Below, one piece after another: positions 35,801 through 47,976 of a DNA stretch of 64,000 bases. Source of the stretch: Neelides folsomi. Its lineage: Eukaryota; Arthropoda; Collembola; Neelipleona; Neelidae. The stretch lies in contig JAQGBZ010000073.1 in the NCBI GenBank assembly GCA_034687125.1, forward strand, positions 124,001 through 188,000. The letters are read 5' to 3'. The notes under the pieces are model-generated. The model had not been told where the DNA came from. It saw only the letters and a list, made by a program, of their open reading frames with translations, and ran no database searches. Position 1 is the first letter of the stretch. Each line of letters begins with the position of its first letter. A program made the translations under genes and the position numbers.

Positions 35801-37932
35801 TCCACCTCGGAAAAGTTGAGATATCAGGAGGAGATATATTCTCTACCTCACTGCACCTTTCCATACTCTCGACTCCATTAGCCCGGCCCTTTCATGGCTC
35901 TTTCCTCCGCATTACTCTTCCACGATGTTTGATTTACAGGTTCGCGTCTCACTTGGGCCACGAGACCGTGGAGGATCTGCGGATTTGATCGATATTCTTA
36001 GTTTCCACATTATGCAAGTGGCTGAGACGGAGGATGTAGACCTCAGCTGAGATAGACCCCAAACGTGGGAATCTCGCTCCTCAGTTTTCAGAATTTGGGG
36101 TAAGAATCGAGTGTTTCCATTGAGAGTGGAAAGAGGCTCCTGGGAAGCTCAGTCTGCCGTACCAAATTTGTTTCCATTTTGCATGACTCTGCACCCTCAA
36201 AGTAGGAAAAATTACCTTTTGATCAATTCACGAGTGGGGAATGATGGGGCCAAGGGACTGGGTTGAGGGGAAGAGACGAGATTAAGAGATGAATGATGGA
36301 CCAGAAGAAGAAACGGAGAGGTGATTTATTGGAGGAGATGTTTGCTTGATCAAGTAAGAAAGAAATAGTTGGGAGGACGGAGATCGTGAATGAGGTGTAA
36401 AAGGTGTTATTCGTGCCATTAGTTGGGCATTCGTGATCTTCTCCATCGTGACCTGAAAGCTTGAGGTCAAAGGTGCTCATCAGTTCCTCAGCTTATTCTG
36501 AACCATTTTTACATGGGATCGTAGGCTTTAAATCCATTCCTGATTGTTTCCAATAGAAAGATCCCAACCATTGACCAAATGGCTTTGACGAGCCGACACA
36601 GGCCATAATAAATACTTATATCCATCTCCAGCCAGGCTTATCCGCTTTAAAAATGACTCTGGCTCATCCTCGCACTCTCGGCCCTACATGTATTCAAATA
36701 CCACCAGCTTATTGACTCTCTCCACTCGTTGACCTTTCGCGAACTAATTCTTACAATTACGGGCTCCATAGGATGCACATTCACTTGACTTTATTGACTG
36801 TGTTGTATTTATTTTATCCATTAAGTTGGCTTCAATTTATTGCAAATGCCACTAGGAGCCCCATTGTAAATCTTCATTCTCCATAAAAGCATAAACAGAG
36901 AATCCTATTATTGAAAGGCCAACAGCACAATGCAATATAGTTTCATGTTAAATTAATGTTTATTGATTACCAAGTCCCGCTAAGAGAAATATCTTCACTT
37001 CAGCTTCGTCGTATATTAATAACAGATTGGGCAAAGGTATTACAATTTATCTGCCCTTTTTAATTTTATGACTTTCAACGAATTGAGCTAATAAAAATTT
37101 AAATGCCCAGTTCGGACATGGAAAAATGGGATGTAATGGAAATGGGTCATAAAAAGAGTTTAAATTCGAGTGAAGAAAATGATTTGCAAAATGAGGGATG
37201 ATCTCCGTCGTGGTGAATGGGATTTCATCCCAATGTCGTTTCAGAGAGGGCCATCAATAAATTGGACGAACGCGAGAAGTTGAACTTGATGGGTTTCGGC
37301 AATATTAATGTGGAAAGGACCTTCCCAGAATTGAGGAGATGGACTTTGAGACAAGAAGGAGGCGATTGGAAGGAAATAAATGGGATGATGAAGAGTGTGT
37401 GAAGAGAAAGTTGAAGTCATACATAAGTTCTAAATGGTGGGCGAAGTGGGTGCAGAAAGAGGAGAGAGAAGGAATTGGGGAAAAGTTCTTTCTACTCAAA
37501 TATTCTATCGGCTTATGATCTCTTAACTCCCATTCAACTTTCCCAATCCTCCTAGAATATTTTCTAATCAAAAATTCACATTAATATTGGGGACTTTAAG
37601 GATTTTCTTTAAAAGTTTTTAATTTGTGCGAATTGTATTCCCACCATGCCGATTCGACCTCATTGAATATGAATGGACGGGAAAATGAGGAAGGGGATTG
37701 AGGAATTACGAACCTTCCAAACAGACTGGAAATTAAACAATTTTTATCATATCATGGGGGAAATGGGCTCCCCTGATTTCCTCTCCCTGATTCCCGTTCA
37801 TTGTCAAACTCATAACTTTTCTCAATTGAGGAGACGAGCAGCGAGGCGAAACATTTTTAGTGGAAGTGATTAGGGAGGGCGAGTAGTAGGCTCATTTCTC
37901 AACCCAAAGGTGGATATGTTTAGAAAGGGCAC
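32891..37932. other. Long spacer of ordinary GC, no gene seen
   Basis: More than 5 kb with only short overlapping frames (60-100 codons) on both strands, for example 33373-33660, 34237-34531, 35288-35660, 36223-36480 and 37217-37571. None has a recognisable motif. Purine-rich and pyrimidine-rich domains alternate, with a switch near 35.75 kb. A nuclear-receptor-type cluster lies at 36449-36476. Confidence 0.5.
36449..36476. promoter_or_regulatory. Cluster of AGGTCA half-sites
   Basis: TGACCT at 36449-36454 and AGGTCA at 36464-36469 form an everted pair with nine bases between. The second half-site is followed after one base by AGGTGC (36471-36476), making a DR1-like element of the kind bound by HNF4 and RXR/USP heterodimers, with two mismatches in the last half. 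Three half-sites within 28 bases is more than expected by chance, but binding is inferred. Confidence 0.25.
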
Positions 37933-38310
37933 ATGGATGGGAGAGCTTATTTGTGTAAAGGAGCTTGTCGAGGCCTCGTCGTCCTTCTTACTTGTAAGTG
38001 GTTATATTTGTGTGGAAATGCCGTCTTGTCATGTTCCTACATAATGGCAGTTCATAAGTCAGGAGCAAGCTCAAAGTTGCTTATTATAATAGGAATATCC
38101 TCAATTTTTGGGAAAGAGCAGCGGGAAGGGTTTGAAACTTTTATGGAGAAACTCTCTTTAAGAGAATCCCTTCAAGAAGAGAATTTCTTCTCCACTTCCT
38201 CAGAATCCATCGCGACTCGAAATACTTATCATCTCTTTGTATGCATTGAGTTTCACCCATTAGGAAAATGGTTTAATTTAAGGGTCTGGCCGAACCTCCC
38301 CTTCCTTTAA
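37933..38310 (+). CDS. Unrecognised ORF, 125 codons
   Basis: An ATG at 37933 (CAC before it, so C at -3) opens 125 codons. Two hydrophobic stretches (around residues 14-38 and 48-58) could be membrane segments. They are followed by a charged region (GKEQREGFETFMEKLSLR) and an aromatic tail. No family is recognised. The layout (two short hydrophobic segments, then a soluble part) is suggestive but unproven, and the length is within chance expectation for the window. Confidence 0.13.
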   Translation: MDGRAYLCKGACRGLVVLLTCKWLYLCGNAVLSCSYIMAVHKSGASSKLLIIIGISSIFGKEQREGFETFMEKLSLRESLQEENFFSTSSESIATRNTYHLFVCIEFHPLGKWFNLRVWPNLPFL

Positions 38311-40559
38311 GTTAAGTGTGGAGCCGACAGGGTTGGCCTTTTCTCCAGATTACATCCATACAATGAAAAGTGTATTTGAATCTCAAAGTTCTCCACCTTG
38401 GGCTGCATAATACTTTAATATTTGGGGAGAATAAGTACGCTTGAATCCCTTTGCCGCCTGGTCTTGGAATGACAGGGGAAGAAATCAAAAATCATCCAAC
38501 CGGCACAAAATAATATTGGTCATGAAAGAAGGGAAATAAAGGCAGTTCACCTTCCCTTGGGTTCCGATCCTATTAGTTTCTCACCTCACGTGTGTGGCTC
38601 ATCCCCACCAAGAGATCCGGCCCATTTTCACTCGAGAACCGATAGACTGAAAGAACAAATGGAATTCGGGTGGCGTCTGGAGTTCCTCTCTTTCACATTT
38701 CCCTCAAAAAGGAAAAATGGAAAGGGAGTTTGACGCCTTGGTTTGCATTTCCCCATTTCGCCCGAAAGATTCCCCATGTCTTCCTTTGATTTCTCTGAGA
38801 GTGAAGCAGAGCTGGAGATATGAAGATTTGGATTTTTTTCCACTTAGGAATCTAAAATTGGCCTGGTGAACCAAACGTCTATTCAGAAGCGAGGATAGAT
38901 GACTTGCTAGCAAGGATTCTGTTTATTTGTACAATCTTTTTTGGGAAAGAACCAAATCACATATGTCTTCATGTGTTCCACAAATTCTCATTTCTTGAAA
39001 GAAAAAAGGAGCATTAACGATAACTTCCATTGGGGATTGGAAGAAAGAAAAGTGAATTTTTAAATATGGGCTTCCCCGAATTTTAAAAATGGGAACGGAG
39101 GGGGGAAGTCTGCCATTTCCACATCCCTTTTGACTTTAAACCCACTAGGTATACATAAACTTAATGTTAATGTTAGAAGGGAGTTATACATAAAAATTAT
39201 ATCTGTGCATATACTTTTGGGGATGCTATATCCACTCGCGTCGTTAATTTACATTCATTTAAGAATTTCTCCTAAAACCCTCGCCGTCAATTCTATTATC
39301 GTGATTATTAGCAACTTTTTATCCTCCCCAGCCTTTAGACAGCAATTCCTCTCAAATCTTCTCCTTTCGAATTCTTGGTTGGAGTCTTAAAGGAACATTT
39401 TATTACTTTCTCAAAATACCTCCTTGCGACCATCAATCACTGTTCTATGCTATCTCCCGTCGTCATTCCTTTACGATCCATGAGAAATATCCATCTGAAT
39501 AAATACGCGTCCAGAAATTAGATTCTTATGGAAGCGGTTTGAGCCGATATTTAACGTACTTTTATTAGTCCGTCTCTTCCCCTCCTTTTGTGCAAAGACT
39601 TTAGACAGACAAAGATGCTTATTTCTTTATTCCAAATTTGGGCGAAGGGAAACGCATAAGATCAATGGAAATAAAAGCAAGTCTTTTAATCTTCATGAGT
39701 CAGCTTATATTTCCCCTAACCCGAACGAGAGTCAAAAAGCTCCGAGTCTGACGAATATTAATTTAATGCCTCATTCAATTTCTTTTTCTATAAATTCACT
39801 AGAGATCCCTTTTTTCTCTTTAAATTATGAGAGACTTGAATTAGGAAAGTCAATACAATTTATCCGTTCAATTTAATAAATTGGGCATTTAATTAATTAC
39901 AAATGAAATTGATCGTTTCGACCTTAGAACTCATGAATTTTAAAATGCCTCTCTTCCTCACAACTCAATTCCTTATTAATTTATTCTCATTTAAAAAGAA
40001 TGGATTTATGGTTCAAGTTGGAGGTTGGAAAGAGTGAGGTCTTTTATTCATTCTTTGTAAATGCTCCTGAATTCCCTTCCTTTTGTTTTTGAAAGAAGTT
40101 TTATAAATGAAGAATGACCGAAATGATGGAGTGATTGCTCTAGACACGAGGTTTTAAAAATTTAAACTTTGATGAAGAAAGTGTAGAACCATGTATTCAA
40201 AATTCACGTTTCCATTTGACAATGGAGGGTGAGGGAATAAAGAGGATATGGAGAGTGTATGTGTGTGTGTGGTGCTCAAGGCGATCCTTCTGTCTCAAAC
40301 TGAGGCTCCTCACCCTACCTTTGTCATTTCTCCTCCTCCATACAAAAATCCCAACATTCTTCCACTTCTAACAAAGTGAATCCGAGCATATGAGTCTCAT
40401 ATATGAGATATGAGAAGCTCAAAGACCACACTTGCTTGATTTCGTTCGAATAATCTCAAACTTTAAATTTGCATTCTTTCAAGGCTTGTCACGTTCCGTC
40501 ACTACATTTCTCTTCTCAGCCATCATCCAGCCACGCTCATCTTATCTTGTTCTTTTAAA
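38311..40559. other. Spacer, no gene seen
   Basis: Mixed composition with a few 70-86 codon frames that show nothing recognisable. A TG microsatellite lies at 40255-40271. Confidence 0.5.
40255..40271. repeat. TG microsatellite
   Basis: GTGTATGTGTGTGTGTG, a short alternating run. Confidence 0.85.
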
Positions 40560-40921
40560 ATACATTATTCTAATTCTCCTCTTAAGATTTTTTTATCCGA
40601 CTGACAAATGACAAAATATCTCAAGCTTTTCATTACTTTTCTCAAATTAAAACTTGCCTACATGAACATTGGGCATTTAAGCAGCTTAAAGATACCAGAA
40701 TGTCTTATTAAAGGGGATCTCGTTCTTTGTATAAATATATTATTAGGTTTGTACATACATAGGAGCATTTGGATGTCGCTAATTTATCCAAAAGTCACAA
40801 TAAATTGCATTAAAATATAGGAGTAAATTCATTTAAATGAATTTGAGATAATCTTAATTCGATTTTAAAACACGAAGGTATTAAATGGTTTTACTTAATT
40901 GATCATTTTTTTCTATTGCAG

Positions 40922-41040
40922 TACCGTATATATGCAGCCAGAGTCCGGTTTGTTGGATGTTCATCTAAAAGTAGCGGACACGTTATGGAAAGAAGACAAA
41001 GAACCTCAATGGTCATTCGAGATGCGCGCTAGAAACTGAG
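40922..41040 (+). other. Candidate exon, 119 bases
   Basis: The acceptor is very strong: TTTTTTTCTATTGCAG ends at 40921, inside an AT-rich island. The donor is CTGAG|GTAATT at 41040/41041. The segment is GC-richer than its surroundings. One frame is open from the first base, contains an ATG at 40932 (MQPESGLLDVHLKVADTL and on, 35 residues) and ends in TGA at 41037-41039, one base before the donor. The other two frames stop earlier. It may be a last coding exon (if the donor is not used), an exon with a short ORF, or a non-coding exon. A second acceptor-like GCAG ends at 40936. No homology is recognised. Confidence 0.3.
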
Positions 41041-42062
41041 GTAATTTTTATTTAAAAAATTACATTATTTTAGCTCTAGTCCACTTTAGAACGTTTTTCA
41101 ATAAACCTGATCATCCCTGCTGATTAAAAATCAGAATATTTAATTCGTGAGTGAAAAACTTGAAGTCACTAACTTTAATGAGGAGTTCTGTTTTAAGCTT
41201 TTTCATACGGATTAATAATACGCATTCGTGCATCTCTTATGAACAAGTGGTCCATTATCACGTATCCATCCATTATCTTGAGAAAATTAAAAAAAAGGAA
41301 TTGTGCTCTTAGAAGGATCCTGTGCGTTTTGTAAAACATAACCATACATATTGCATGCATGTAATTAGTATGCTCTTTGCTACTTTTAAATAAGTTTTCA
41401 GTTTTTTGAAAAACCTTGTTAAGCGATGATAAATACTTGTTAACCTTTGGCAAGTCCGGAGGAATATTTTATTCGAAAATTAAAATCAACCATTTTTACT
41501 CAAATTTCTTTTGTGCAACTTGGTGTGTATTATTTGTACGTGGGTTGTGAAGTGAAAGATATGAAAAGGGCGAATTTGGATCGACTTTGGGTAGAATGAG
41601 ATTATAAACCCATAGAAGAGTGGTATGCGGTGAGAATGGAATTGAAATCGATAAGAGAGAATTTGTATTAATACTACATACATATATCTTGGGTCTCCAA
41701 ATTTGTTGACATTGGTTTAAAAGTTCTTTGACAAATATTTGGGCGACACACTTATTTGGTGATGGTTTTGTCATCATGCCTTATCATCATTTCTCTTTAT
41801 TAGTTTTTGGTATTACTGGTAGAGAAAATTTTGTACGAGAAAGTTTGGGAGTTTGGTGAAGGGGCCGTAGGGTTGTGAGCTCTGATGTGTTCAGAGGCTT
41901 TTCTTCACTTGTTCATCGACCACTAGGAGTTGATCTGTTTGGGCTGGCCGCAATGGTCGACAATTCTTTTTGGAGAAAAATCCTCCTTCATTATTCAGTA
42001 GGTATAATAATCGTGTTTATCGTCATGTTTATTGTTATTGGGGGCTTGTAATAGTATGTGAT

Positions 42063-42077
42063 ATTATTATTATTATT
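42063..42077. repeat. ATT microsatellite
   Basis: Five perfect ATT units. Confidence 0.85.
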
Positions 42078-42202
42078 TCCTAATGAACCTCGGGTGGAGG
42101 GGTGGGAGCGAGTCAGGTCTCATTTGGAGAGTTCATTAGACTGTCATTTGAGAGAGGAAAGATCTGGCAATTAAACCATGTTGTTCCGTAGATTAGGTCT
42201 AT

Positions 42203-42224
42203 TATATATATATATATATATATA
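42203..42224. repeat. TA microsatellite, 11 units
   Basis: Eleven perfect TA units followed by TTATTA. It lies within about 60 bases of a reversal of GC skew. Confidence 0.9.
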
Positions 42225-42861
42225 TTATTATGGAAGTTGGATTAGATCCGGACACACGTCTTCCTGAGTCTTGACATAAATTGGATCCTGTACCATAAAT
42301 TGCACGGCAATAGTTTCTGCTCGTAATTGTCTAATAACCCTCCTCCCAACTACATTTATTGTCTCTACGGTTCGATGTACGAATTATGTTTGGCCCGTAA
42401 ACCGAGCTCCCATCCTCGGATTCTCTTCTCTTTCATCCTAATTACCATCTATTGAGCCTTGTCCTTTTCATTCACCGCTGGCCTGACGAAGTGAATCAGG
42501 GAAATTAAGTGACATTGCCAGAAGGGCAAAGGCTGAGGCCTCGGCTTATTAATACCTGTTCCGCGATGAGATTCGCTGGGGAGGGTATGATTGAAAAAAC
42601 TGGGACGCTGACAAAACGGTTTGAGGACAAAAGGGAGAGATTGGTGGGACTGGTGGGGCGTCTGGGTTGGCTTCTAATTTCATCGAGATTACTTTCTGAT
42701 AGATGGGGATTCCCTTATCTCGTTCAACTTAATTGCTCTGTTGATCTTTATGGCTTCCTCTTCACTTTTTGCTCTGCTCTGGTGCGTTTTAACATTTCCG
42801 TACTCTTGTTCAAACGAATTGATCCCACGAAGGCAACTTGCTTTTTCTCTCCTTCCTCTTA

Positions 42862-43179
42862 ATGGAATTTTTAATTATCTGGATCCCATGTAATCTCCAC
42901 AATAAAACGGGAGAGGACGGTATTGGGGTAAAAATGAGATATTGCCATGTTGAGGGAAATGAATTGATTGGCGAGCCTTCACAACCAGTTCTGCTTATTG
43001 ATCCAGGGGTCGTTAGTCAAGTAATTATTTCTCCCAACCCTGTAAAATTCAAATTATTGGAGGGAGCGAGAGATGGGGAAGGAGATAGGGATGTTAAGGA
43101 TCTACAGGACACGGCCGGGAGATCCCTTGTGGCCAAGGTCATGGGCTCAAGAGGTGCTTTTAATTATCCGACCAATTGA
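42862..43179 (+). CDS. Unrecognised ORF, 105 codons, hydrophobic N-terminus
   Basis: An ATG at 42862 (G at +4, but T at -3) opens 105 codons to a TGA. The N-terminus (MEFLIIWIPC) is hydrophobic but too short for a confident signal peptide. The rest is balanced and hydrophilic, with a Val/Pro-rich middle (QPVLLIDPGVVSQVIISP) and an acidic, Gly-rich stretch. No family is recognised. Another open frame (42509-42862) in a different phase ends where this one begins. Composition is less biased than in most frames here, which makes it a reasonable candidate despite its length. Confidence 0.15.
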   Translation: MEFLIIWIPCNLHNKTGEDGIGVKMRYCHVEGNELIGEPSQPVLLIDPGVVSQVIISPNPVKFKLLEGARDGEGDRDVKDLQDTAGRSLVAKVMGSRGAFNYPTN

Positions 43180-45349
43180 CAAAGTCATCGCTGAGAACCG
43201 GATGATGAGAATGAGATATGCTCTGGAGGCGTAGCAGAGGCCAAGAGGAGTTATGGGTATGGGGGAGACGCGTCCGCGGTCGTCAACCCGTCCTTCTCTC
43301 CTCCAAATGAACTCACCTTCCCTCAACCACAATAAAAAGAGACATTAACTGCGGAGCCAGAGGACTCAAACGCAAATTCACGCCCAACATCCTCCGGCCC
43401 CCGCCCTGCATGCCCTAAATATCCTTGGCTGGAAATGGATGGCAAAATGGCTATCAAAGCTTTTCCCGAAAATTCTTTTTTACGACCTCCTCGTGTACTT
43501 TATCGGCTCGATGGCTTTCTGAATAGCACTTTATGAACCAGGGAGCCGCCGAAAGTATTAAATGAGAAGAATAATGCTTTCCACTACTCTCCTCGTCTCC
43601 TCCCATGCCTCCTTTTAATTTATTTTTTATTTTGCCTGATATTTGTTATTTGCTTTTTCCCCTCTGGAAAGTGGGATGAGTTGCGAAGCTCTTGAGGAAA
43701 ATGACAAGGCGTATCAACGGAGGGAAAGAGGCAAAGAAACTTTTGGAATGCCGAGTAATCTTGGCAGGCGAGCCACTTGAGGTTCGCCTTGAAAGAGAAA
43801 AATGTACTTTTGGGTCTTGGGAGGAGTAGGAGGAATATTCAAATGCTAAATTGAAAAATGACAAAACCAGAAAAACTCAGAAGCCCTATTGATGGCACCC
43901 GGGACCAGTTAATAATATGAATGTCGTTGAGATCCTTATCTCGGAGATAAAGAGAGGAATTCTCATTGAAAGTTGAGTGTGGAGGGCGTGGTGATGAGAC
44001 CGGGATTTGTACATTTGATTAGATGGGCTTTAATTATAAGCGAGAGGGCCGTAAAATGTTTTAATATTTACACTCGGAACAGGAGGTTCTCGACACCGAG
44101 TGGAATATATTGTCGGCCCAGACAGGGCCGGGAATTGTAAATGGACTCTTGAGAGGGTTTAGAAAGTGAGTTGAGGTAACCCTGTTTGGATGGTTGTTGG
44201 AAGTGGAGCGAGGTGATGGCTGTTCTGAGCATCGCCGAGTGTGAAGTGGGCAGTAAAAGGCGATTTAAAAAAGCAATTTGGTTAAATGAGAAGGGTCTTG
44301 AATCGAAGTCGGAAATTAATCTAATGTAAATGGAGGAAGCGTGATTTACAATATGTGAGGAGTAATAGGAAGGTAATTACTTGTATGATATATCAATCAG
44401 ACGGAGAGGACATGAGGTGCATGGGTAACCACGGCCCTCCATCCACCTGCACCTGCTTGAGATGGATTTCACGTTCCAAAGGCGTAAATCCAGTAGGGAA
44501 TCACATCTCTCTGCACATCAGTCGAGTCTCACTCTGCGGCGGCTCCTCCACTTTTTCCTCTATTTATTAAATCCCCCTCTTCGCCCTTTTGGAATTTATG
44601 CACACGCCAACTCAACGCCTTTCCTTTGATTATGAGGATGAGGAAACAAAACAACAGTTTGTCTTCTCAAAGACTCCGAGGATTCTTCCTTCGCCTTCGA
44701 ATCCCTCCATCACCCCGGCTCGGGAGATCCTGTAGATTAGAAGAAGACGGGTCTTCGGAGAAAGGTGGCCCTGTCCCTGCGAAAACGACATTTATGGAAG
44801 TGGAAGATAATGGAATTATTCTCAGCCGTTCGATTAGAGAGAGAGACAACCCCTCGCCCGCCTTGGTATGCGAGATGTCTTTCTCATGAAAATTTGTCTT
44901 GAATGGGCGAGAGACCCCCCGATGAAGGAATGTGCTGGCTCATTTACACAACACTTGATTGAGAATATTCATTTCTCTGCTCCTGACGCTTGAATTCATT
45001 AGTTAACCAGCTACCGGTCTTGGCTAGTTAGGCTCACCTTCCACACGAAGACATCTTAAATTCTCATCATCACCTATCTCCTATCTCTGCCCTGCTCGAC
45101 GTCAAGGCCTCGTTGCTTATCTCTCCCATTCCCATCAACAGCCACATTCATTCCAGCTTTGTTTCTAATGACCACATTGACATTTCTCTGAGAGAAAGAA
45201 GAGGTGAAGGGGGATTTTTTTCCCTTCTAATTATCTCTCTCTCTCAGTTTCTCTTTCATTCAATGAACGATGTTAGACCACGGCTCCTAACGATGAGATA
45301 ACTGTCATCATCATCAGCTCCCAAATTTCAAACGCATTCCTATGTGATA
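43180..45349. other. Spacer, no gene seen
   Basis: Mixed GC with purine-rich (about 43900-44340) and pyrimidine-rich (about 44430-44600) domains. A minus-strand donor (GGAAG|GTGAGT, plus ACTCACCTTCC at 43312-43322) and an acceptor-like CTCCGCAG would bound only about 32 bases. Not called. Confidence 0.5.
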
Positions 45350-46440
45350 AGTGCATTGGAAAAAAATCTCATGTAAAAAACTATCTATGTGAGACTTTTT
45401 TCAATTTAATAAATAATATTCAATTTCTCTCCATTGCGAATTGTGGTTATTTAGAAATGGGAAAAATTGTTAAATTGTGCAGGCTATAATGCACATAATA
45501 TATTGTATTTTATATAGCAGCATATTGCATAACAATTGAGGGTCATTTTGATATTTTACGGATATTAACTTTAGTTTTTATATGGTATTGTAGTATTGGG
45601 CCCATTATGTATAGAGGACATTTGTAGAGTTTTTTAAAAGATTCTTGAATGATAATGGCTTCATTACTTTTGATAGTGAAGTATATATTGAGAACGATTT
45701 TTTTGAATTCTTGAGCATCTTCATTTGAATTTCAAGAATGTAGTTTATTACCATAGGCTCATAGCGTCGGCACCGCTCAACCGCAAAAATTCTAAAATAA
45801 AGTGGCCGGGACGAAAGCTAGTGAGAAGGAAAAGGTTTGTTGTGTTCCTGCTGATTGTCAGTGAGAGAATTCACTTCCAATTCCCAAAAAGAGGAAGAGC
45901 ATGAAAAGGGGGGAAAAGGAAATGAAGGGAAAAATGAGAGGGGAAATATGGAGATTTTCGAAGCCATAAGGAATATCTAACTTTGGCATTTATAACTTTT
46001 GGCTATTGGAAAAGAGATTAGTTTTCTTCATATTTTTTCTTATTCGGAGATCAGAAGAAATCTGCCCCAAGTAATGAAAATCATTTCATTACTTTCATAT
46101 ATACTTAATTATATTTTTTGATAACATTTTTGATAACATTTTTGATATGCCTTTGGAGAAGTTGTTTATGCGTAGACTCGTATTATGCAACATGCTAGCT
46201 CATCTCTCCCAGTGTGGTCCAATAACATGCGCAATAAAATTACCCAAAGCACAATATTATCCCTATTCATATATTAAATATATTTTAGCATCATTACATA
46301 TATAGGCAAATTATGTTCCTTTTTCTCAATTCATGCCTTTATAAGACCAGTTATGTGTTTTTTTAATGTTGCTGTATTTCCAAAATATGTAAATTGATAA
46401 ATGACGAGCGTTTAATACTTTTAAAAGTTCATAAAAATAT
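45350..46440. other. AT-rich island with a purine-rich interruption
   Basis: AT-rich sequence, broken at about 45880-45960 by an almost pure purine stretch. A 12-base tandem repeat lies at 46115-46147. No gene seen. Confidence 0.6.
46115..46147. repeat. Tandem repeat, 12-bp unit, 2.75 copies
   Basis: TTTTTGATAACA repeated at 46115-46126 and 46127-46138, with a partial third copy to 46147, all perfect. Confidence 0.9.
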
Positions 46441-46676
46441 GATGAGATGAAAATGCATTTTTCCCTTTTTCTCCGAAGCTCATTAAACAATAGGATTAGA
46501 AGCTGTAAATCTTATCATCCCGCCATTAAAAAGGATCATGAAGATAACAGTGAGTGCTTATTCAAAGTAGCAGAGCTCTGCCATATTCAAAGAGGATTTT
46601 AAATACGAACATATACATTTTGAATCCCCCACATCCTCCGCTCTGCATTTGACAAAGGGTAAGATAAAATTTAAAC

Positions 46677-46690
46677 AGAGAGAGAGAGAG
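46677..46690. repeat. AG microsatellite
   Basis: Seven AG units. Confidence 0.85.
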
Positions 46691-46834
46691 GAACTACAGG
46701 TTGAAAACCGTCTCGCACGGCTGAGAAGTACCATTTGGACCATGACTTGATAAAAAATAGGGGGCCCTGCAGGGCATGGAAATTCTTTACCTTTCGAAAC
46801 CTCTTGGAACGAAAAGTTCACTTGGCCAGGCTGG

Positions 46835-46852
46835 TCTCAATCTCAATCTCAA
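46835..46852. repeat. Tandem repeat, 6-bp unit
   Basis: TCTCAA repeated three times without error. Confidence 0.85.
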
Positions 46853-47976
46853 TTCTTGCTCTCCTCACAAATACTCGCACTACGCTTTGTTCACTAGGAG
46901 AGAACACAGCGATGGAGAACAGTCATACAGATTCTTACTACATACATAGCTGGGTATATTTGAATACAGATGGAATAGGCGATATGGTAAAATTCCTTAA
47001 AGAGAGATGAAGATTGAATCAAAGGGGTCTCCGACCAAAGACGCACACATACCTTATGAAGGATTTGAGGATGCGTATAAGAACCCTATAATAGTAAATG
47101 TATGTGTCCAAATGGATTTTCCTACAAATTCAATCTTATTTACAATGTTGTAGTAGAGCAATGTTTAATCTGGAAGTATCTATCTCCCTAGCGTGAAGTT
47201 GTACGCATACGGATGTGGCCAACACTTACTCTCTCACACACTGTTCCCATAAGTCGATCAAGAGGAAAGGAAATAAAATTTCCGACATTTTTTCCAAATG
47301 TCAAATCCGTGAATGTAAGTAAAGTATATTATGCATGTGTAAGTGTGAGTCCAAGGCTTTGACTCCAACCAACAAGATGTATTTTGAGGGTGAAATGTGT
47401 AGGCGGTGTTTTTTCACAAGCTGTTGACATACACTTTGTTTCATCATCTCACGGGCAGGGATTTTGAATGTTCCGAGGGGTTCTTTCTCTCCTCTCCGCT
47501 CGCTCCTTGGGAGGAATATAAGAAGACGGGGAAGAGATGAGGTTTGGTTAGTCAAGTTGTCCTCCTCCAATCACCCCTACTTCATTTCATTCCTCTCTCC
47601 TTTGTTCTCTCCTTCTCTGTTTGACTTCTCGCCTCTCCTCTCATATTTAAGTAGTCTACTTGGAAAGGTTGACGGCGAGCAAAGGCTCAATGAGTGAAAC
47701 GACTTCTTATTTCCATTTTCGGCATCTCGACTCGCCGCCGCTCCTCCTGGAACCACAGCCACTGGCCCAAATAGAGGAGCAATAAAATTCAAGTTTCCAA
47801 TTATTTATTTCCTCTCACCCTCTCACAGTACGTCGATGTCTTAATGGGAAGAGATCGTGGTGAAGTGGGCGAGTTTCGCAACTGGCCGGGACACATAATA
47901 TTCAATTCTGCGTTGATAGGTTGATTGAAAGACATTTTTCAAACCACTTCTTTATTTTGGGGACCATTATCTGTGT

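Larger units (their letters stand above)
41041..42508. other. AT island followed by a G-rich domain
   Basis: AT-rich to about 41500, then strongly G-rich on the plus strand (41821-41880 has 24 G and 4 C). It switches near 42.26 kb to C-rich (42301-42360 has 18 C and 7 G). Simple repeats lie close to the switch at 42063 and 42203. No gene seen. Confidence 0.55.
46441..47976. other. Spacer, no gene seen
   Basis: Mixed composition. It holds an (AG)7 run at 46677-46690 and three TCTCAA units at 46835-46852. Frames of 71-91 codons show no recognisable motif. Confidence 0.5.

Noticed and set aside
43315-43346. Minus-strand 32-base micro-exon between CTCCGCAG and GGAAG|GTGAGT
   Set aside because: Very short, with a mediocre acceptor and no supporting neighbours.
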